Below are positions 49,052-58,361 of a stretch of DNA of 64,000 nt, piece by piece. The notes below the pieces were generated by a model. The model was not told where the DNA came from. It saw only the letters and a list, made by a program, of their open reading frames with translations, and ran no database searches. Origin of the DNA: Xanthomonas vasicola (GTDB taxonomy: Bacteria; Pseudomonadota; Gammaproteobacteria; Xanthomonadales; Xanthomonadaceae). Numbering within the stretch: position 1 is the first letter of the stretch; each line of letters starts with the position of its first letter. The stretch is taken from the NCBI RefSeq assembly GCF_000772705.2, contig NZ_JSBW02000037.1, positions 62,001 through 126,000 of the forward strand, read 5' to 3'. Both the position numbers and the translations under genes were made by a program.

Positions 49052-49888
49052 TTACAGCGGCTGCGCACGGCGACGTACCGCATTGCGCAGCACCGCGACC
49101 AGCACGCCCAGCCCTGCCCCGGCCAGCAGGCCGGCTGCCCAGGCGGTGATCGCGTTCGGATACGCCTGGCGGTCGGGCACATACAGCGGCCATGCCAGCG
49201 AGGTCTGATAGGTGTAGCGCGCGGTCAGGCGTGCCACCAGATCATCGCGCTCACTCTTCAAAGCACGAATGGTGGTGTTGCTGTCGGTCAACAACACGCC
49301 GGCTAGTACCTGCGCAGGCGTGGCAGCGGAACTGCCCTGCCCGGCTTGCAACTGCTTCTGCGCCTGCTCGCGGTTAGTGGTGGCCGCACGCAGATCTTCG
49401 CTCAAGCCTTGCAGGCGCGCACGCGCAAGCTCGAGCGCAGCCGTATTGGTGTCGCTATGCAACATCTGCAGTTGGGTCACGGTGGCCATCGCCAAGGTGC
49501 GCGCCTGCTGCGCCGACTCGGCGCGAATGGTCACACCGATCAGATTGGCGTATGGGTCGGGGTCCGGCTTCAGGCTGCCGCGATACAACTGCGCAGCGCG
49601 GCCCGTGAGCGGCACCTGCGCCTGACGCAACACCGCATCCTGAAACAGCCGCGTCTTCATGCGGTCGATGACGCGTTGGAACGGCTCGACCTTGGGGTCG
49701 CGGCCAGCAGGGGTCGGGCCGATCTCGCCAACCTGGATCCATGCGGTGGCTTCCCATTGCGGTGTGGCCAGGTGGATGAATGCAAAGGTCAGGCCCAGCA
49801 CCACCACCAGCGCCGCCGCTGCCCAGCGCCATTCCCGGCGCAGGATGCGCCACAGGTCGATCAGATAGATTTCGTCGTGTTGATTCAT
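49052..49888 (-). CDS. Wzz-type chain-length determinant
   Basis: The 278-residue inner-membrane protein starts MNQHDEIYLIDLWRILRREWRWAAAALVVVLGLTFAF, giving the N-terminal membrane helix. It has a periplasmic helical domain (QLQMLHSDTNTAALELARARLQGLSEDLRAATTNREQAQKQ) and a second helix near residues 245-265 (AWAAGLLAGAGLGVLVAVL). It lacks a kinase domain and is shorter than GumC. It is expected to set polymer length with the Wzy-like protein just upstream. Confidence 0.9.
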   Translation of the reverse strand: MNQHDEIYLIDLWRILRREWRWAAAALVVVLGLTFAFIHLATPQWEATAWIQVGEIGPTPAGRDPKVEPFQRVIDRMKTRLFQDAVLRQAQVPLTGRAAQLYRGSLKPDPDPYANLIGVTIRAESAQQARTLAMATVTQLQMLHSDTNTAALELARARLQGLSEDLRAATTNREQAQKQLQAGQGSSAATPAQVLAGVLLTDSNTTIRALKSERDDLVARLTARYTYQTSLAWPLYVPDRQAYPNAITAWAAGLLAGAGLGVLVAVLRNAVRRRAQPL

Positions 49889-49932
49889 GGGGTGCGGCTC
49901 TGCAATGGGGCGAAGAACGGCGTGCTGCGCGC

Positions 49933-51066
49933 TTACGCGGCAGACGGACATGCGGACAGGCGGTTGGGCAACAACAGCGTGCAGGCATGCAGCACCAGGC
50001 ACAGCGCAATGAAGCCGAAGTTGGTCCAGGTGAATGCCTGTGGCGCGAAAGGCGACATCAAGCAGGCGTAGGCGATGCGCAGGAAGATCAGTACATGGAA
50101 GATCGACAGTGACCCATTGAGCCGGCGTACGCTCCAGACCAAGCCGGCATACAGGGCAAACAACGCCATCAATGCCCCTGGTGCGCCCCACGCCATCAAA
50201 AACGGAAAGAACTCGGTGCCCACATTGATGTTGGGTGCATCCAGCGGAATGCTGGTGCCGGCAGTCGCAATCGAACTACTGAACGGCACCAGCTGATTGA
50301 CCAAAAAACTGGCATTGATGTAGCCCTTGGCCACTATCGCGCCGAAGTTGTACGGCCCGGCGCTGATGTACAGCAGCAGCCATTGCACGCCCTGCGGCAT
50401 AGCGCGATAGAAGGGACTGAACGGCAATGCCACCGTCGCCAGGGAGCCGGACCGAAACGCGCCAAGGATCGAAAACACCCCGCCACCCGCCAGCACTAGC
50501 AGACCGATGGTTTTCCACGGCAGGCGGCGTGCCGGGTCGCGGCGCAACAGCATCACCAGCACGAACGAGAACAGGCCAGCGAAGATACGGTTGCGGTCGA
50601 TCACCACGATCGGGAACACGAACCCCAGCGTCACCATCGCTGCGCGTAGCCCGCGATGGCGCACGCACAGCAGTGCAATCGGCGGCAGGATCCAGCACAT
50701 GTTGGAGATATGCCGCACATGCGCGCGCAACGGGCTCAAGGTGGCGTACGACGACGGATCGCTGAATAACGGAATCGGAAACAGCACCACGTCGGCGATG
50801 CAGAACACCGTCACCACCGCGGCCAAGGTCATCGCCAGGAATGCATCGCGGGTGCCGGCGTAACGGTAATGGCGAAAGCGCTCGACCGACGGCAGCTGTG
50901 TGCGCAACGCCGTATCAAGCGCGAAGGTTGCCGCCGCCGCAAGCGCGAGTAACACAATGCCTTCTACGTACCCGTCCGGTAGCGCGTAGGTCATCCACGT
51001 CAACGCGCAGCTGAGCAGCATCGGAAATGCGAGATAGGTCGCCGGACGACGCAGCAGCGCGCTCAT
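49933..51066 (-). CDS. Wzy-like oligosaccharide repeat-unit polymerase (O-antigen polymerase-like)
   Basis: The 377-residue membrane protein has about ten helices with long hydrophilic loops, one around FSDPSSYATLSPLRAHVRHISNM and another around NINVGTEFFPFLMAWG. It fits a Wzy polymerase, whose sequences are typically poorly conserved. The assignment rests on topology and position between Wzx, GT2 and Wzz. The ATG at 51066 makes an ATGA overlap with the GT2 stop. Confidence 0.75.
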   Translation of the reverse strand: MSALLRRPATYLAFPMLLSCALTWMTYALPDGYVEGIVLLALAAAATFALDTALRTQLPSVERFRHYRYAGTRDAFLAMTLAAVVTVFCIADVVLFPIPLFSDPSSYATLSPLRAHVRHISNMCWILPPIALLCVRHRGLRAAMVTLGFVFPIVVIDRNRIFAGLFSFVLVMLLRRDPARRLPWKTIGLLVLAGGGVFSILGAFRSGSLATVALPFSPFYRAMPQGVQWLLLYISAGPYNFGAIVAKGYINASFLVNQLVPFSSSIATAGTSIPLDAPNINVGTEFFPFLMAWGAPGALMALFALYAGLVWSVRRLNGSLSIFHVLIFLRIAYACLMSPFAPQAFTWTNFGFIALCLVLHACTLLLPNRLSACPSAA

Positions 51067-52013
51067 GCAAGCTTTGCCGCGCGCGCGGCGCGCTTGGGCC
51101 ACCATCTCGCTGGCAGCGACAACCATGCGTAGGCCAATAACTGCATGACCACCTGGTGCGGCCGGCGCCGCAGAAACGCGACCTTGGCTGCGATGTAGTG
51201 CGCCTGTGCATGCGCCAGCGTGCGATCAGGCTCGCCGAACAATGGCGCGCAACGCAGCGCCACCTGCTGCGACTCGCGTAGGTTGGCGATGCGCGCCGGT
51301 ACATGCACGGTCTTGCTGAGGTTGTTACCATGCAGGCGGTACGCGCACACCGGTAGATCGACAAAGCCCAGTGCATTACGTGCGGCCAGGCGCAGGAAGA
51401 AATCCCAGTCTTCGATACGCAACGACTCATCCCAGCCGGTGCATGCATCGAAGGCACTACGCCGCAGCAGCGCCACTGCCCCGCTGACCGCCCAGTGCCG
51501 TATCACCGCGCGGCGGATGCCGGACTCGGAGCGATACAGGTCCGTATCCACCCCGTGCAGATCGCGCATGGCGCTGCCATGCAGCAGTTGCCCATGCTCA
51601 TCGACCACACAGGCATCGCCAATCACCGCCAGCTTTTGCGGGTGCGCGCGCAGGTAACGCACCTGCGCGTCCAGCCCGCCGGGCAGCAGGTAATCGTCGC
51701 TTGCGCCAAGCCGCAGATACTCTCCCCGCGCACGCAACGCCAGTTCGTTGAGCGTAGCGGCTACACCACGATTTTTGCGCTGCACGAAGTGCACCGGTAG
51801 CCGCTGCCCATGATCGCTGATCCACTGGCTGATCGTTTCGCCGGTGGCATCGCTGGAGCCGTCGTCGATGATGACGATCTCCTTGCATGGATACGGATCT
51901 TCCAACACGCTATCCAGGCAGCGCTGCACGAAACGCTCATGATTGAACGCCGGAATCAGCACCGACACCAATGGCAAGCGTGCACGTGCCGATGCAGGCG
52001 CCTGATCGTTCAT
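51063..52013 (-). CDS. Glycosyltransferase family 2
   Basis: The 316-residue enzyme has a clear GT-A fold: LPLVSVLIPAFNHERFVQRCLDSVL, IVIIDDGSSDATGE, KNRGVAATLNELALRARGEYLRLGASDD (DXD-like acidic site) and IEDWDFFLRLAAR. It probably adds one sugar of the repeat on the cytoplasmic side. Its start overlaps the flippase stop as ATGA. Confidence 0.92.
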   Translation of the reverse strand: MNDQAPASARARLPLVSVLIPAFNHERFVQRCLDSVLEDPYPCKEIVIIDDGSSDATGETISQWISDHGQRLPVHFVQRKNRGVAATLNELALRARGEYLRLGASDDYLLPGGLDAQVRYLRAHPQKLAVIGDACVVDEHGQLLHGSAMRDLHGVDTDLYRSESGIRRAVIRHWAVSGAVALLRRSAFDACTGWDESLRIEDWDFFLRLAARNALGFVDLPVCAYRLHGNNLSKTVHVPARIANLRESQQVALRCAPLFGEPDRTLAHAQAHYIAAKVAFLRRRPHQVVMQLLAYAWLSLPARWWPKRAARAAKLA

Positions 52014-53263
52014 GCCGTGCGCCCCAGATAGCGCCGCACCACCACAATGTTGAACAACAGATACAGCACGTAGTTGGCGGCGAAGGCATACATCGCACCG
52101 ATCAGCCCGAACTGCGCGGTGAACACGTACACCAGCGTCAGATAACTCGCCGCAAACACGCATTCGGAGATCACGAACAGCCGCGTCATTGCCTTGGCCA
52201 GCATGACGTACGACAGCACGAAGGCGGCGATCTTGATCACGTCGCCCAGCAATTGTGGGCCATACAGCGGCGCTGCCGCGGCAAATTGTGTATCGAACAG
52301 CAGCCAGGTGACCCAGTCACGACACACGTAAACGCCGAGTGCCATCACGATCACCGCCGGCATCACGTAGCGATATGCACTGCGAAGTTCCTGGCCCAAG
52401 GCGGCAGAGCCGCGCAGCGAGGCCAACTTGGGCAAGTAGTACACGTTGATGGCAGTGGTGAAGAACAGCAGATAGGCATCCGAGACCCGGCTCACCGCCT
52501 GCCAGTAACCGACTTGCTCCCAGCCGAACTGCAGCGCCAGATGGTCACGCACCAGGATGGACACCAGCTGCGGCACCAGCGTAGAGGTGAGCGTCATCAC
52601 CGAAAATGCTGCCAGCTGGTAGGTCATTTGCGCATCGAAGCGCATCCGCCACATGGCAGGCTGAAAATACGGGCTACGCCGCAGCGCCGGGACCGCGGCC
52701 AATAGCCACAGCACCTGGCCTAGCACCAGTGCCAGCAACGCGCCGTGCAACTGTGCCCGGCTGGAGAGCCACGTGACCAGTGCAACGCTCAGCACGGCGC
52801 CAGACACTTGCACGAAGGCGAGCCGCCGCACATCCATAAAGCCGTTGATCACCGCCAGCGTGTAATTGAGCAGTGCGATGCCTAGCTGCGCAATCGCCAA
52901 CACACAAATCAGCGGGCGGTAACTCGCATCACCCAGCAGGCGCTCGGCAATCGCTCCACTGAATACAACCGCCAGCAGTGCCATCACGCAGGCCGCGCAG
53001 AACGCATACCAGAGCGCTGCACTCAGCAAGCGCGCCAACGCGGGCGCGTCGTCACGGTACTGCGCCACATACTTGACGATGCCGGCACTGATGCCGCCGC
53101 CGGCCACGACCGCCAGCACCGACATCAGGTTGAGAAACTGGCCAAGCCGGCCCACGCCCTGCGGCCCGGCATAGACGGCAACCAACTTGACCAGGACCAA
53201 ACCCGCCAGCAGCTTGGCCAGCGTTGCAACGCCGGTGTAGGCGCTGCTGCGCACGACATTCAT
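52010..53263 (-). CDS. Wzx-type oligosaccharide flippase
   Basis: The 417-residue protein has about twelve hydrophobic helices and an N-terminus typical of PST flippases (NVVRSSAYTGVATLAKLLAGLVLVKLVAVYAGPQGVG). The ATG at 53263 overlaps the aminotransferase stop at 53260 as ATGA. A longer frame starting with TTG at 53272 is less likely. It would flip the lipid-linked repeat to the periplasm. Confidence 0.93.
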   Translation of the reverse strand: MNVVRSSAYTGVATLAKLLAGLVLVKLVAVYAGPQGVGRLGQFLNLMSVLAVVAGGGISAGIVKYVAQYRDDAPALARLLSAALWYAFCAACVMALLAVVFSGAIAERLLGDASYRPLICVLAIAQLGIALLNYTLAVINGFMDVRRLAFVQVSGAVLSVALVTWLSSRAQLHGALLALVLGQVLWLLAAVPALRRSPYFQPAMWRMRFDAQMTYQLAAFSVMTLTSTLVPQLVSILVRDHLALQFGWEQVGYWQAVSRVSDAYLLFFTTAINVYYLPKLASLRGSAALGQELRSAYRYVMPAVIVMALGVYVCRDWVTWLLFDTQFAAAAPLYGPQLLGDVIKIAAFVLSYVMLAKAMTRLFVISECVFAASYLTLVYVFTAQFGLIGAMYAFAANYVLYLLFNIVVVRRYLGRTA

Positions 53264-54372
53264 GTGCCGCAACCGAACGACCGACAGGCCGCAATCACGT
53301 GCGCAACCGCTGCGTCATCCAGCGCCGGCCCCATCGGCAGGCTCAGCACCTCTTGATGCAAGCGCTCGCTCAGCGGCAGGCAGGCCTCGCCCAAGGTGGC
53401 CTACGCCGGCTGCCGGTGCGGCGGCACCGGGTAATGAATCTGCGTCTGGATGCCTTGCTGCAACAGATGCTTCTGCAATGCATCGCGTTGCGGGCTGCGC
53501 ACCACGAACAGATGCCAGACGTGCTGCTGCTCGGCCACCAGTGTGGGTAGCACGATCAACGGGTTGTCGATGCCTTGCAGATAGCGCTGCGCCACTGCTC
53601 GCCGCAGCGTGATCTCTTCTTCGAGATAGCCCAGTTTGACGCGCACAAATGCAGCCTGCATTTCATCCAGACGCGAATTCACGCCTTGGCAGAGGTGGTG
53701 ATACTTCACCTCCGAGCCGTAGTTACGCAGCGCGCGAATCCGCTCGACCAGGCGCGCATCCGAGGTCGTCACTGCACCACCATCGCCAAGCGCGCCAAGG
53801 TTCTTGGTCGGGAAAAAACTAAATGCCGCTGCATCGCCGAAAGCACCGGCGCGTCGCCCCTGTGCGCTTGCACCGTGGGCTTGCGCGGCATCTTCGATCA
53901 GCAGCAGGCCGTAGCGGTGGGCCAGTGTCTGCAAGGCCTGCATATCAGCCAGCTGGCCATACAGGTGCACCGCGATGATGGCGCGCGTGCGTGGCCCGAT
54001 GGCCTTCTCCACCTTGGCGGGATCAAGATTGAAGGTGATCGGGTCTGGTTCCACCGGCACCAACACCAGCTGGTTCTGGCTGATCGCCAGGAACGTCGCG
54101 ATGAAGGTGTTGGCCGGCACGATGATCTCGTCGCCTTCGCGCAACACGCCCAACTCGCGATAGCCACGCAGGATCAACGCCAGCGCATCCAGCCCATTGC
54201 CCACGCCCACTGCATGCGTGGTACCGCAATAACTGGCGAATTCGTCTTCGAACGCAGCCAGCTCTTGACCGAGCACATACCAGCCAGAATCGATCACCCG
54301 CACCGCGGCGGCTTTGAGTTCATCCGCATAGCGCGCATTGACGGCGCGCAAATCCAGGAAAGGCACATCCAT
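53260..54372 (-). pseudogene. DegT/DnrJ/EryC1 sugar aminotransferase (FdtB/QdtB-like) with in-frame amber codon
   Basis: The PLP-dependent aminotransferase transfers an amino group to a dTDP-3-keto-6-deoxyhexose. It shows [39 protein letters not shown] (the PLP-contacting Asp is just before it) and the Schiff-base lysine in [16 protein letters not shown]. The reading frame stops at an amber TAG (53401-53403) after [11 protein letters not shown]. It continues in frame for 46 sense codons (ATLGEACLPLSERLHQEVLSLP onward) to TGA at 53260, overlapping the flippase start. In homologues this position follows QPA and is normally an aromatic residue, so a Tyr-to-amber change is likely. The truncated form would lack the C-terminal helices. 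Confidence 0.85.
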
Positions 54373-55304
54373 TACAACGTCCATCGATAGAAATCCTGCA
54401 CCACGGCGCGCGCGCCGAAGCGTTCCTTTTGTTCCACCAACCCTTCGTTGAGCACCTGTCCACCCTGCTCGGTCGAGATGCCAAAGCTGAAGTAGTCGCG
54501 CTGCGCATACACATCGGTAATCAGCTCGGCCAGCAGCAGACTCAGCGCATCCAGCTGGCGGCCCTGTTCGGACACCGCCAGATATTGGGTGTGCACACTG
54601 CGGCCGAAATCGAATGCCAATGCGGCCGCCACCAGCTGCCCGTCAGCGCGCGCTTCATGCAGCACAATCTGCTGTGCAAACCGGCCTTGCAGCAGTTGCA
54701 ACTCATCCAGCCGATGCGTCGGCGCTACGCCATGCCGCTGTAATACGTGGGTCAGCAAGGCATGAAAGGCGTCCAGCTGAGTTCCGCGCTGAATCTGCAC
54801 GCCGGCCTTGCGGGCCTTGGCGATGGAGCGCCGCCTCTCGGCACTGAAGGCAAGCGGCTTGCGTAGCGCAATGACCGACGAAAGATCGCGCCGATAAAGC
54901 TGCGCGCCAACCCGATGCAACGCGTACAAGTCTTCTTCGGCCGGATACGCATGAAAGATATGCGGCACTGGCTTGTAGACAATCTGGCGCACGCCAAGCG
55001 CTCGGTAGTGCGCGGCAATCTGTTCAAACACCTGCAATGTCGCGCCGGCGCGCAGCGCCATCGACGACAACAGCCCGGCATAGGTCAACCCGGCATGGCT
55101 ACTGACGCAATCGCCGTGCACGTTGGCCGGGAACACCGCTACAACCTCGCCCGCGCGTTCCACGAGCAATGACGCATCCACAAAACGCGCGGCGTGATAG
55201 TCCATATAGCCGCGCCGATGCAGCAGATTGCCATTACGCGACGACGCCACCAGGTCATCCCACGCGGGCGCATCGCCTGGCACGTACGGCCTAACCGAAA
55301 ACAT
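54372..55304 (-). CDS. FemAB/GNAT-like acyltransferase
   Basis: The 310-residue protein resembles the FemAB-like GNAT group (Acetyltransf_6): [33 protein letters not shown] at the start, SGLLSSM-like middle, a helical segment rich in [12 protein letters not shown], and a C-terminal GNAT-like half ending with [35 protein letters not shown]. This group often N-acylates aminosugars or adds amino acids in polysaccharide loci. It overlaps the upstream gene by 14 bases and ends at the aminotransferase start. Confidence 0.8.
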   Translation of the reverse strand: MFSVRPYVPGDAPAWDDLVASSRNGNLLHRRGYMDYHAARFVDASLLVERAGEVVAVFPANVHGDCVSSHAGLTYAGLLSSMALRAGATLQVFEQIAAHYRALGVRQIVYKPVPHIFHAYPAEEDLYALHRVGAQLYRRDLSSVIALRKPLAFSAERRRSIAKARKAGVQIQRGTQLDAFHALLTHVLQRHGVAPTHRLDELQLLQGRFAQQIVLHEARADGQLVAAALAFDFGRSVHTQYLAVSEQGRQLDALSLLLAELITDVYAQRDYFSFGISTEQGGQVLNEGLVEQKERFGARAVVQDFYRWTL

Positions 55305-56244
55305 GGCAGCCCTGTAACTCAACCGGCAATGCCGCGTCGGCCAGGCCGAAGCCGGCCTGCCCCATCGCATTGCCGTTGTAGAACATCAACACGCGCTTGC
55401 CGTGTTGGATCAAGGCCGGGTAACACAACGTCTGCGCGTCCCAGCCATCATCGGACAGCGCAAGCCCCAGCTGGCTATCGTCGCGCTCCCAATGCACACC
55501 ATCGCTACTGAAAGCGATGCCGGGAAAGTAGCCACCGTGGATATCGCCACGGGTGAAATACATCAGGTAGCGCCCACCAAGCCGGTACACACGCGGACGC
55601 CCAATGCGGTACTCGTCGCCCCGTGCACGCAGGCACACCGCATCATCGGTGGGGATGCAACGCAGGTGGTCGGTCTCTGCGTAGCGAATGTGGTAGCGCG
55701 GATACGATTGGCCACCGATCGTTTCCCAGTCGTCGCCCACCGCGTACCACAACCGCCAGCGGCCATCTTCATAGCGCGCCGAATGTACAGCGGCAATCGT
55801 GCTGCGCCCGGGGGCGCGATCCAGCAACGGCGTTTGCTGCCGACGCTGAAAGTGCTCGCCACCATCGCTGGACACTGCCAGACCAGTGAAGGCGAGAAAC
55901 TTGGCCTTGGCCACCCGCTGAAACCCGACATAGAACATGTACAGCCCGTCCGGCCCGGCCACCACATCACCCAGGATCATGCCGTTGTCGTCGAAGCACC
56001 CATCGCGGCCGATGTCGAGCACTGGTTGCTTGCTGACGCCGACGATCTGCGTGGGTGCGTCGGCGCGCACATCCACATAACCAATGCGGCTCACGCCCTG
56101 CGCATCGCGAAAGCCGGCGTACACGCGCAGCACCTGTGCGGACAGACGATGCGGCGTGGGCGTCAATGCGGCATGGTGCATCCAACCGCCTACGCCATCG
56201 CGTGCGACATCGAACACCAGCCCGCGTTTGTTCCAGGCAAACAC
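55291..56244 (-). CDS. Five-bladed beta-propeller glycosidase-like protein
   Basis: The 317-residue protein carries repeated propeller features: WMHHAALTPTPHRLSAQVLRVYAGFRD, GPDGLYMFYVGFQRVAKAKFLAFTGLAVSSDGGEHF, RLWYAVGDDWETIGGQ and RYLMYFTRGDIHGGYFPGIAFSSDGVHWERD. These match GH43/GH32/GH130-like five-bladed folds. No signal peptide is visible, so it is probably cytoplasmic. Such proteins are seen in some glycan loci beside FdtA-type enzymes, but the role is not defined. The start is GTG at 56244. Confidence 0.78.
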   Translation of the reverse strand: MFAWNKRGLVFDVARDGVGGWMHHAALTPTPHRLSAQVLRVYAGFRDAQGVSRIGYVDVRADAPTQIVGVSKQPVLDIGRDGCFDDNGMILGDVVAGPDGLYMFYVGFQRVAKAKFLAFTGLAVSSDGGEHFQRRQQTPLLDRAPGRSTIAAVHSARYEDGRWRLWYAVGDDWETIGGQSYPRYHIRYAETDHLRCIPTDDAVCLRARGDEYRIGRPRVYRLGGRYLMYFTRGDIHGGYFPGIAFSSDGVHWERDDSQLGLALSDDGWDAQTLCYPALIQHGKRVLMFYNGNAMGQAGFGLADAALPVELQGCHVFG

Positions 56245-56247
56245 GGC

Positions 56248-56919
56248 TCAGAGCTCCACGTCGAAGCTGGATTTGCCCGCCACCGCGCGCGCCGGCGAGC
56301 CCACGTAGACGCGCTCGGCTTCGGTATGTCGGGTCACCAGCGCGCCGGCACCGATGACATTGTTTGCTGCAATGCGCACCTTGTCGCTCAACGTAGCGTT
56401 GACGCCTATAAAGCTGCCCTGCCCGATCTCGCAATAACCGGAAATCACCGCATGCGAGGCAATGAACACATGATCCTGCACCACCGTGCGGTGGCCGATA
56501 TGGTTGCCGCTCCACAACACGCAGTTATCGCCGATGCGGGTAAATGGCTGGACCACGTTACCCTCGAAGATGAAACAATTGGCACCAATCTGCGCGTCAT
56601 GCCAGACGAAGGCACGCGAACTCAAATAGGTGGCGCAGCGATAGCCGCGCTGCACCACCTGCTGAAAAAAGCGCGTGCGCAGGCGATTGAGGTGGGTCGC
56701 CGGAATCGCGACGAACACCGCGTACCGGTCAGGCGGGTAGCGTTGCTCCAGTTCTTCGTAAGCCACCACTGGCAACCCGGCTAACGTGGGCCGCAACAGA
56801 AAGTCGCGCTCCACGCTGAAGGCCACCACGGTGTAGTCGCTGTCGTGCCGGAAGTATTCGCAGGCGATCTGCGCGAACTCGCCAGCGCCGACGATCACCA
56901 ATGGTTTTGGTGCGCTCAT
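56248..56919 (-). CDS. NeuD/PglD-type sugar O- or N-acyltransferase
   Basis: The 223-residue protein has the PglD/NeuD layout. An N-terminal Rossmann domain (PLVIVGAGEFAQIACEYF) is followed by a left-handed beta-helix of hexapeptide repeats (RIGDNCVLWSGNHIGHRTVVQDHVFIASHAVISGYCEIGQGSFIGVNATLSDKVRIAANNVIGAGALV). It would acetylate or acylate the amino-sugar produced by the ketoisomerase-aminotransferase pair, probably giving a dTDP-N-acyl-amino-6-deoxyhexose. Its ATG overlaps the ketoisomerase stop as ATGA. Confidence 0.87.
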   Translation of the reverse strand: MSAPKPLVIVGAGEFAQIACEYFRHDSDYTVVAFSVERDFLLRPTLAGLPVVAYEELEQRYPPDRYAVFVAIPATHLNRLRTRFFQQVVQRGYRCATYLSSRAFVWHDAQIGANCFIFEGNVVQPFTRIGDNCVLWSGNHIGHRTVVQDHVFIASHAVISGYCEIGQGSFIGVNATLSDKVRIAANNVIGAGALVTRHTEAERVYVGSPARAVAGKSSFDVEL

Positions 56920-57353
56920 GCTTCCAACCTGCAGGCTTGCGGCTGCGTGCTACTGCGCACTTCGCTCACGAATTGGTCGTAATCCAGGATGTAATCGCCC
57001 GGGTCGTAGAGCTGGTCGGCCAGCACCATCAGCACGCAGTCGGCACTGAAGCGGTACAGATCGCGCCATACCATGCGGCCGAGCAGCAGCCCTTGCGAGG
57101 GGTCTTCCAGCACCACTTCGCTGGCACCATCGCCGTTGCCCTCGTCGAGCAGAATCGTCACCGAACCGTGCAAGGCCACTGCAAATTGATTGAGCTGGCG
57201 GTGCGCGTGCTGGCCACGATGCACGCCGTCACGCGTGCCGAACAGGTAATACACGCGACGGATCTCGAACGGGATATTGCGCTGCTGCTCCAACGAAATG
57301 AGCAACCCGCGATCGTCACCGTGGGTGTGCAACTGGATGCGTTCAATGGCCAT
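56916..57353 (-). CDS. dTDP-4-keto-6-deoxyhexose 3,4-ketoisomerase (FdtA/QdtA, WxcM-like)
   Basis: The 145-residue cupin converts dTDP-4-keto-6-deoxyglucose to the 3-keto sugar, the first committed step to 3-amino-3,6-dideoxyhexoses. Family motifs are DDRGLLISLE, IRRVYYLFGTRDGVHRGQHAHRQLNQFAVALHGSV and LLGRMVWRDLYRFSADCVLMVLADQLYD, with the catalytic histidines in RGQHAHR. It is the first gene of the minus-strand operon and the anchor for reading the locus as an amino-deoxyhexose glycan cluster. Confidence 0.92.
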   Translation of the reverse strand: MAIERIQLHTHGDDRGLLISLEQQRNIPFEIRRVYYLFGTRDGVHRGQHAHRQLNQFAVALHGSVTILLDEGNGDGASEVVLEDPSQGLLLGRMVWRDLYRFSADCVLMVLADQLYDPGDYILDYDQFVSEVRSSTQPQACRLEA

Positions 57354-57657
57354 GATCGGAGAGGCGTAACCGCTGACTGCACGTGGTGCGACATGCCTGA
57401 GTGCGCCGGGTTGCGCGAAAGGTTGCGCGCGGTCGCGGCCCTGCGAAGCGATGTCCGCGCAAGCGCAATCGAACGTGCCGAAGCACCGCGACATGCAGCG
57501 CGTGCCAGCGATGTGCAGAGGCGATGCAACCTTTTTCCGACATCGCCGCACCCATCGGTACACGTTCACCTGGCCGCCATTCGGCCGGCGTGGGGAGCCA
57601 GGCCTGGCAGCACGGCACGTTGCCGGAACCAACGACCACCACCGGAAGACAGATCAG
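57354..57657. promoter_or_regulatory. Divergent promoter region of the glycan operon and cytochrome b561 operon
   Basis: This 304-base region separates the minus-strand glycan operon from the plus-strand cytochrome genes and must contain both promoters. No clear -10/-35 pairs or operators could be picked out by eye. Confidence 0.4.
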
Positions 57658-58278
57658 ATGCGTTCATCCCCACAGGCGCCCGTCGGCGCTCCCGCCTCCG
57701 GCGCAGGCACCTCGCCCCTGCCAGAACAGACGCCCCCATCTGCGCGCGTGCTGCCGCTGCCGAAATCGATGCGCGTGCTGCATTGGCTCACCGTGCTGTG
57801 CCTGATCATGGCAGCCACGCTGATCCTGCTGCGCGCCGAACTGGATGGCCGTGCATTGCGTCAGTGGCTGCTGGAAGGCCATCGCCATTTCGGCCTGCTG
57901 GTGCTGCTGCTGTTCGCGTTGCGCATCGGGTTGCGCATGCGTCTGCGCACGCTGCCGCCCGGCCCACCCGCGTCGCTGCCGATGCGTCTGGCTGCGGGTG
58001 CCACACATGTAGCGATGTACGCACTGATGCTTGCGCTGCCGTTGCTGGGATGGTCGCTGAGCAGTGCCTACGGCAAGCAGGTGTATTTCTTCGGCATCCC
58101 CTTGCCCGCGCTGGTCGCGCCGGACGGCGACCTCGGCGATACCCTCGGTACATGGCACTTGAATGCCGCCTGGGCGTTGCTGGCGCTGGTGCTGCTGCAT
58201 ATCGGCGCCGCGCTCTGGCATCACCTGGTGTTGCGCGACGGCCTGTTGCGCCGCGTGCTGCCGGGCAAGCGCGCATGA
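57658..58278 (+). CDS. Cytochrome b561 family protein
   Basis: The 206-residue membrane protein has a proline-rich N-terminus and four helices. Conserved histidines are placed as haem ligands in MRVLHWLTVLCLI, GHRHFGLLVLLLFALR, THVAMYALMLALP and TWHLNAAWALLALVLLHIGAALWHHLV, the b561 pattern. It would pass electrons between the quinone pool or a carrier and the two cytochrome-motif proteins encoded downstream. Confidence 0.9.
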   Translation: MRSSPQAPVGAPASGAGTSPLPEQTPPSARVLPLPKSMRVLHWLTVLCLIMAATLILLRAELDGRALRQWLLEGHRHFGLLVLLLFALRIGLRMRLRTLPPGPPASLPMRLAAGATHVAMYALMLALPLLGWSLSSAYGKQVYFFGIPLPALVAPDGDLGDTLGTWHLNAAWALLALVLLHIGAALWHHLVLRDGLLRRVLPGKRA

Positions 58279-58361
58279 ACCGTCGCGCCCCGCCTTCTGT
58301 CGTTCGTTTACTCGCCCATTCCCGCACCGCTGCCTCCCGCACCGTCGAACAAGGACTTTCC

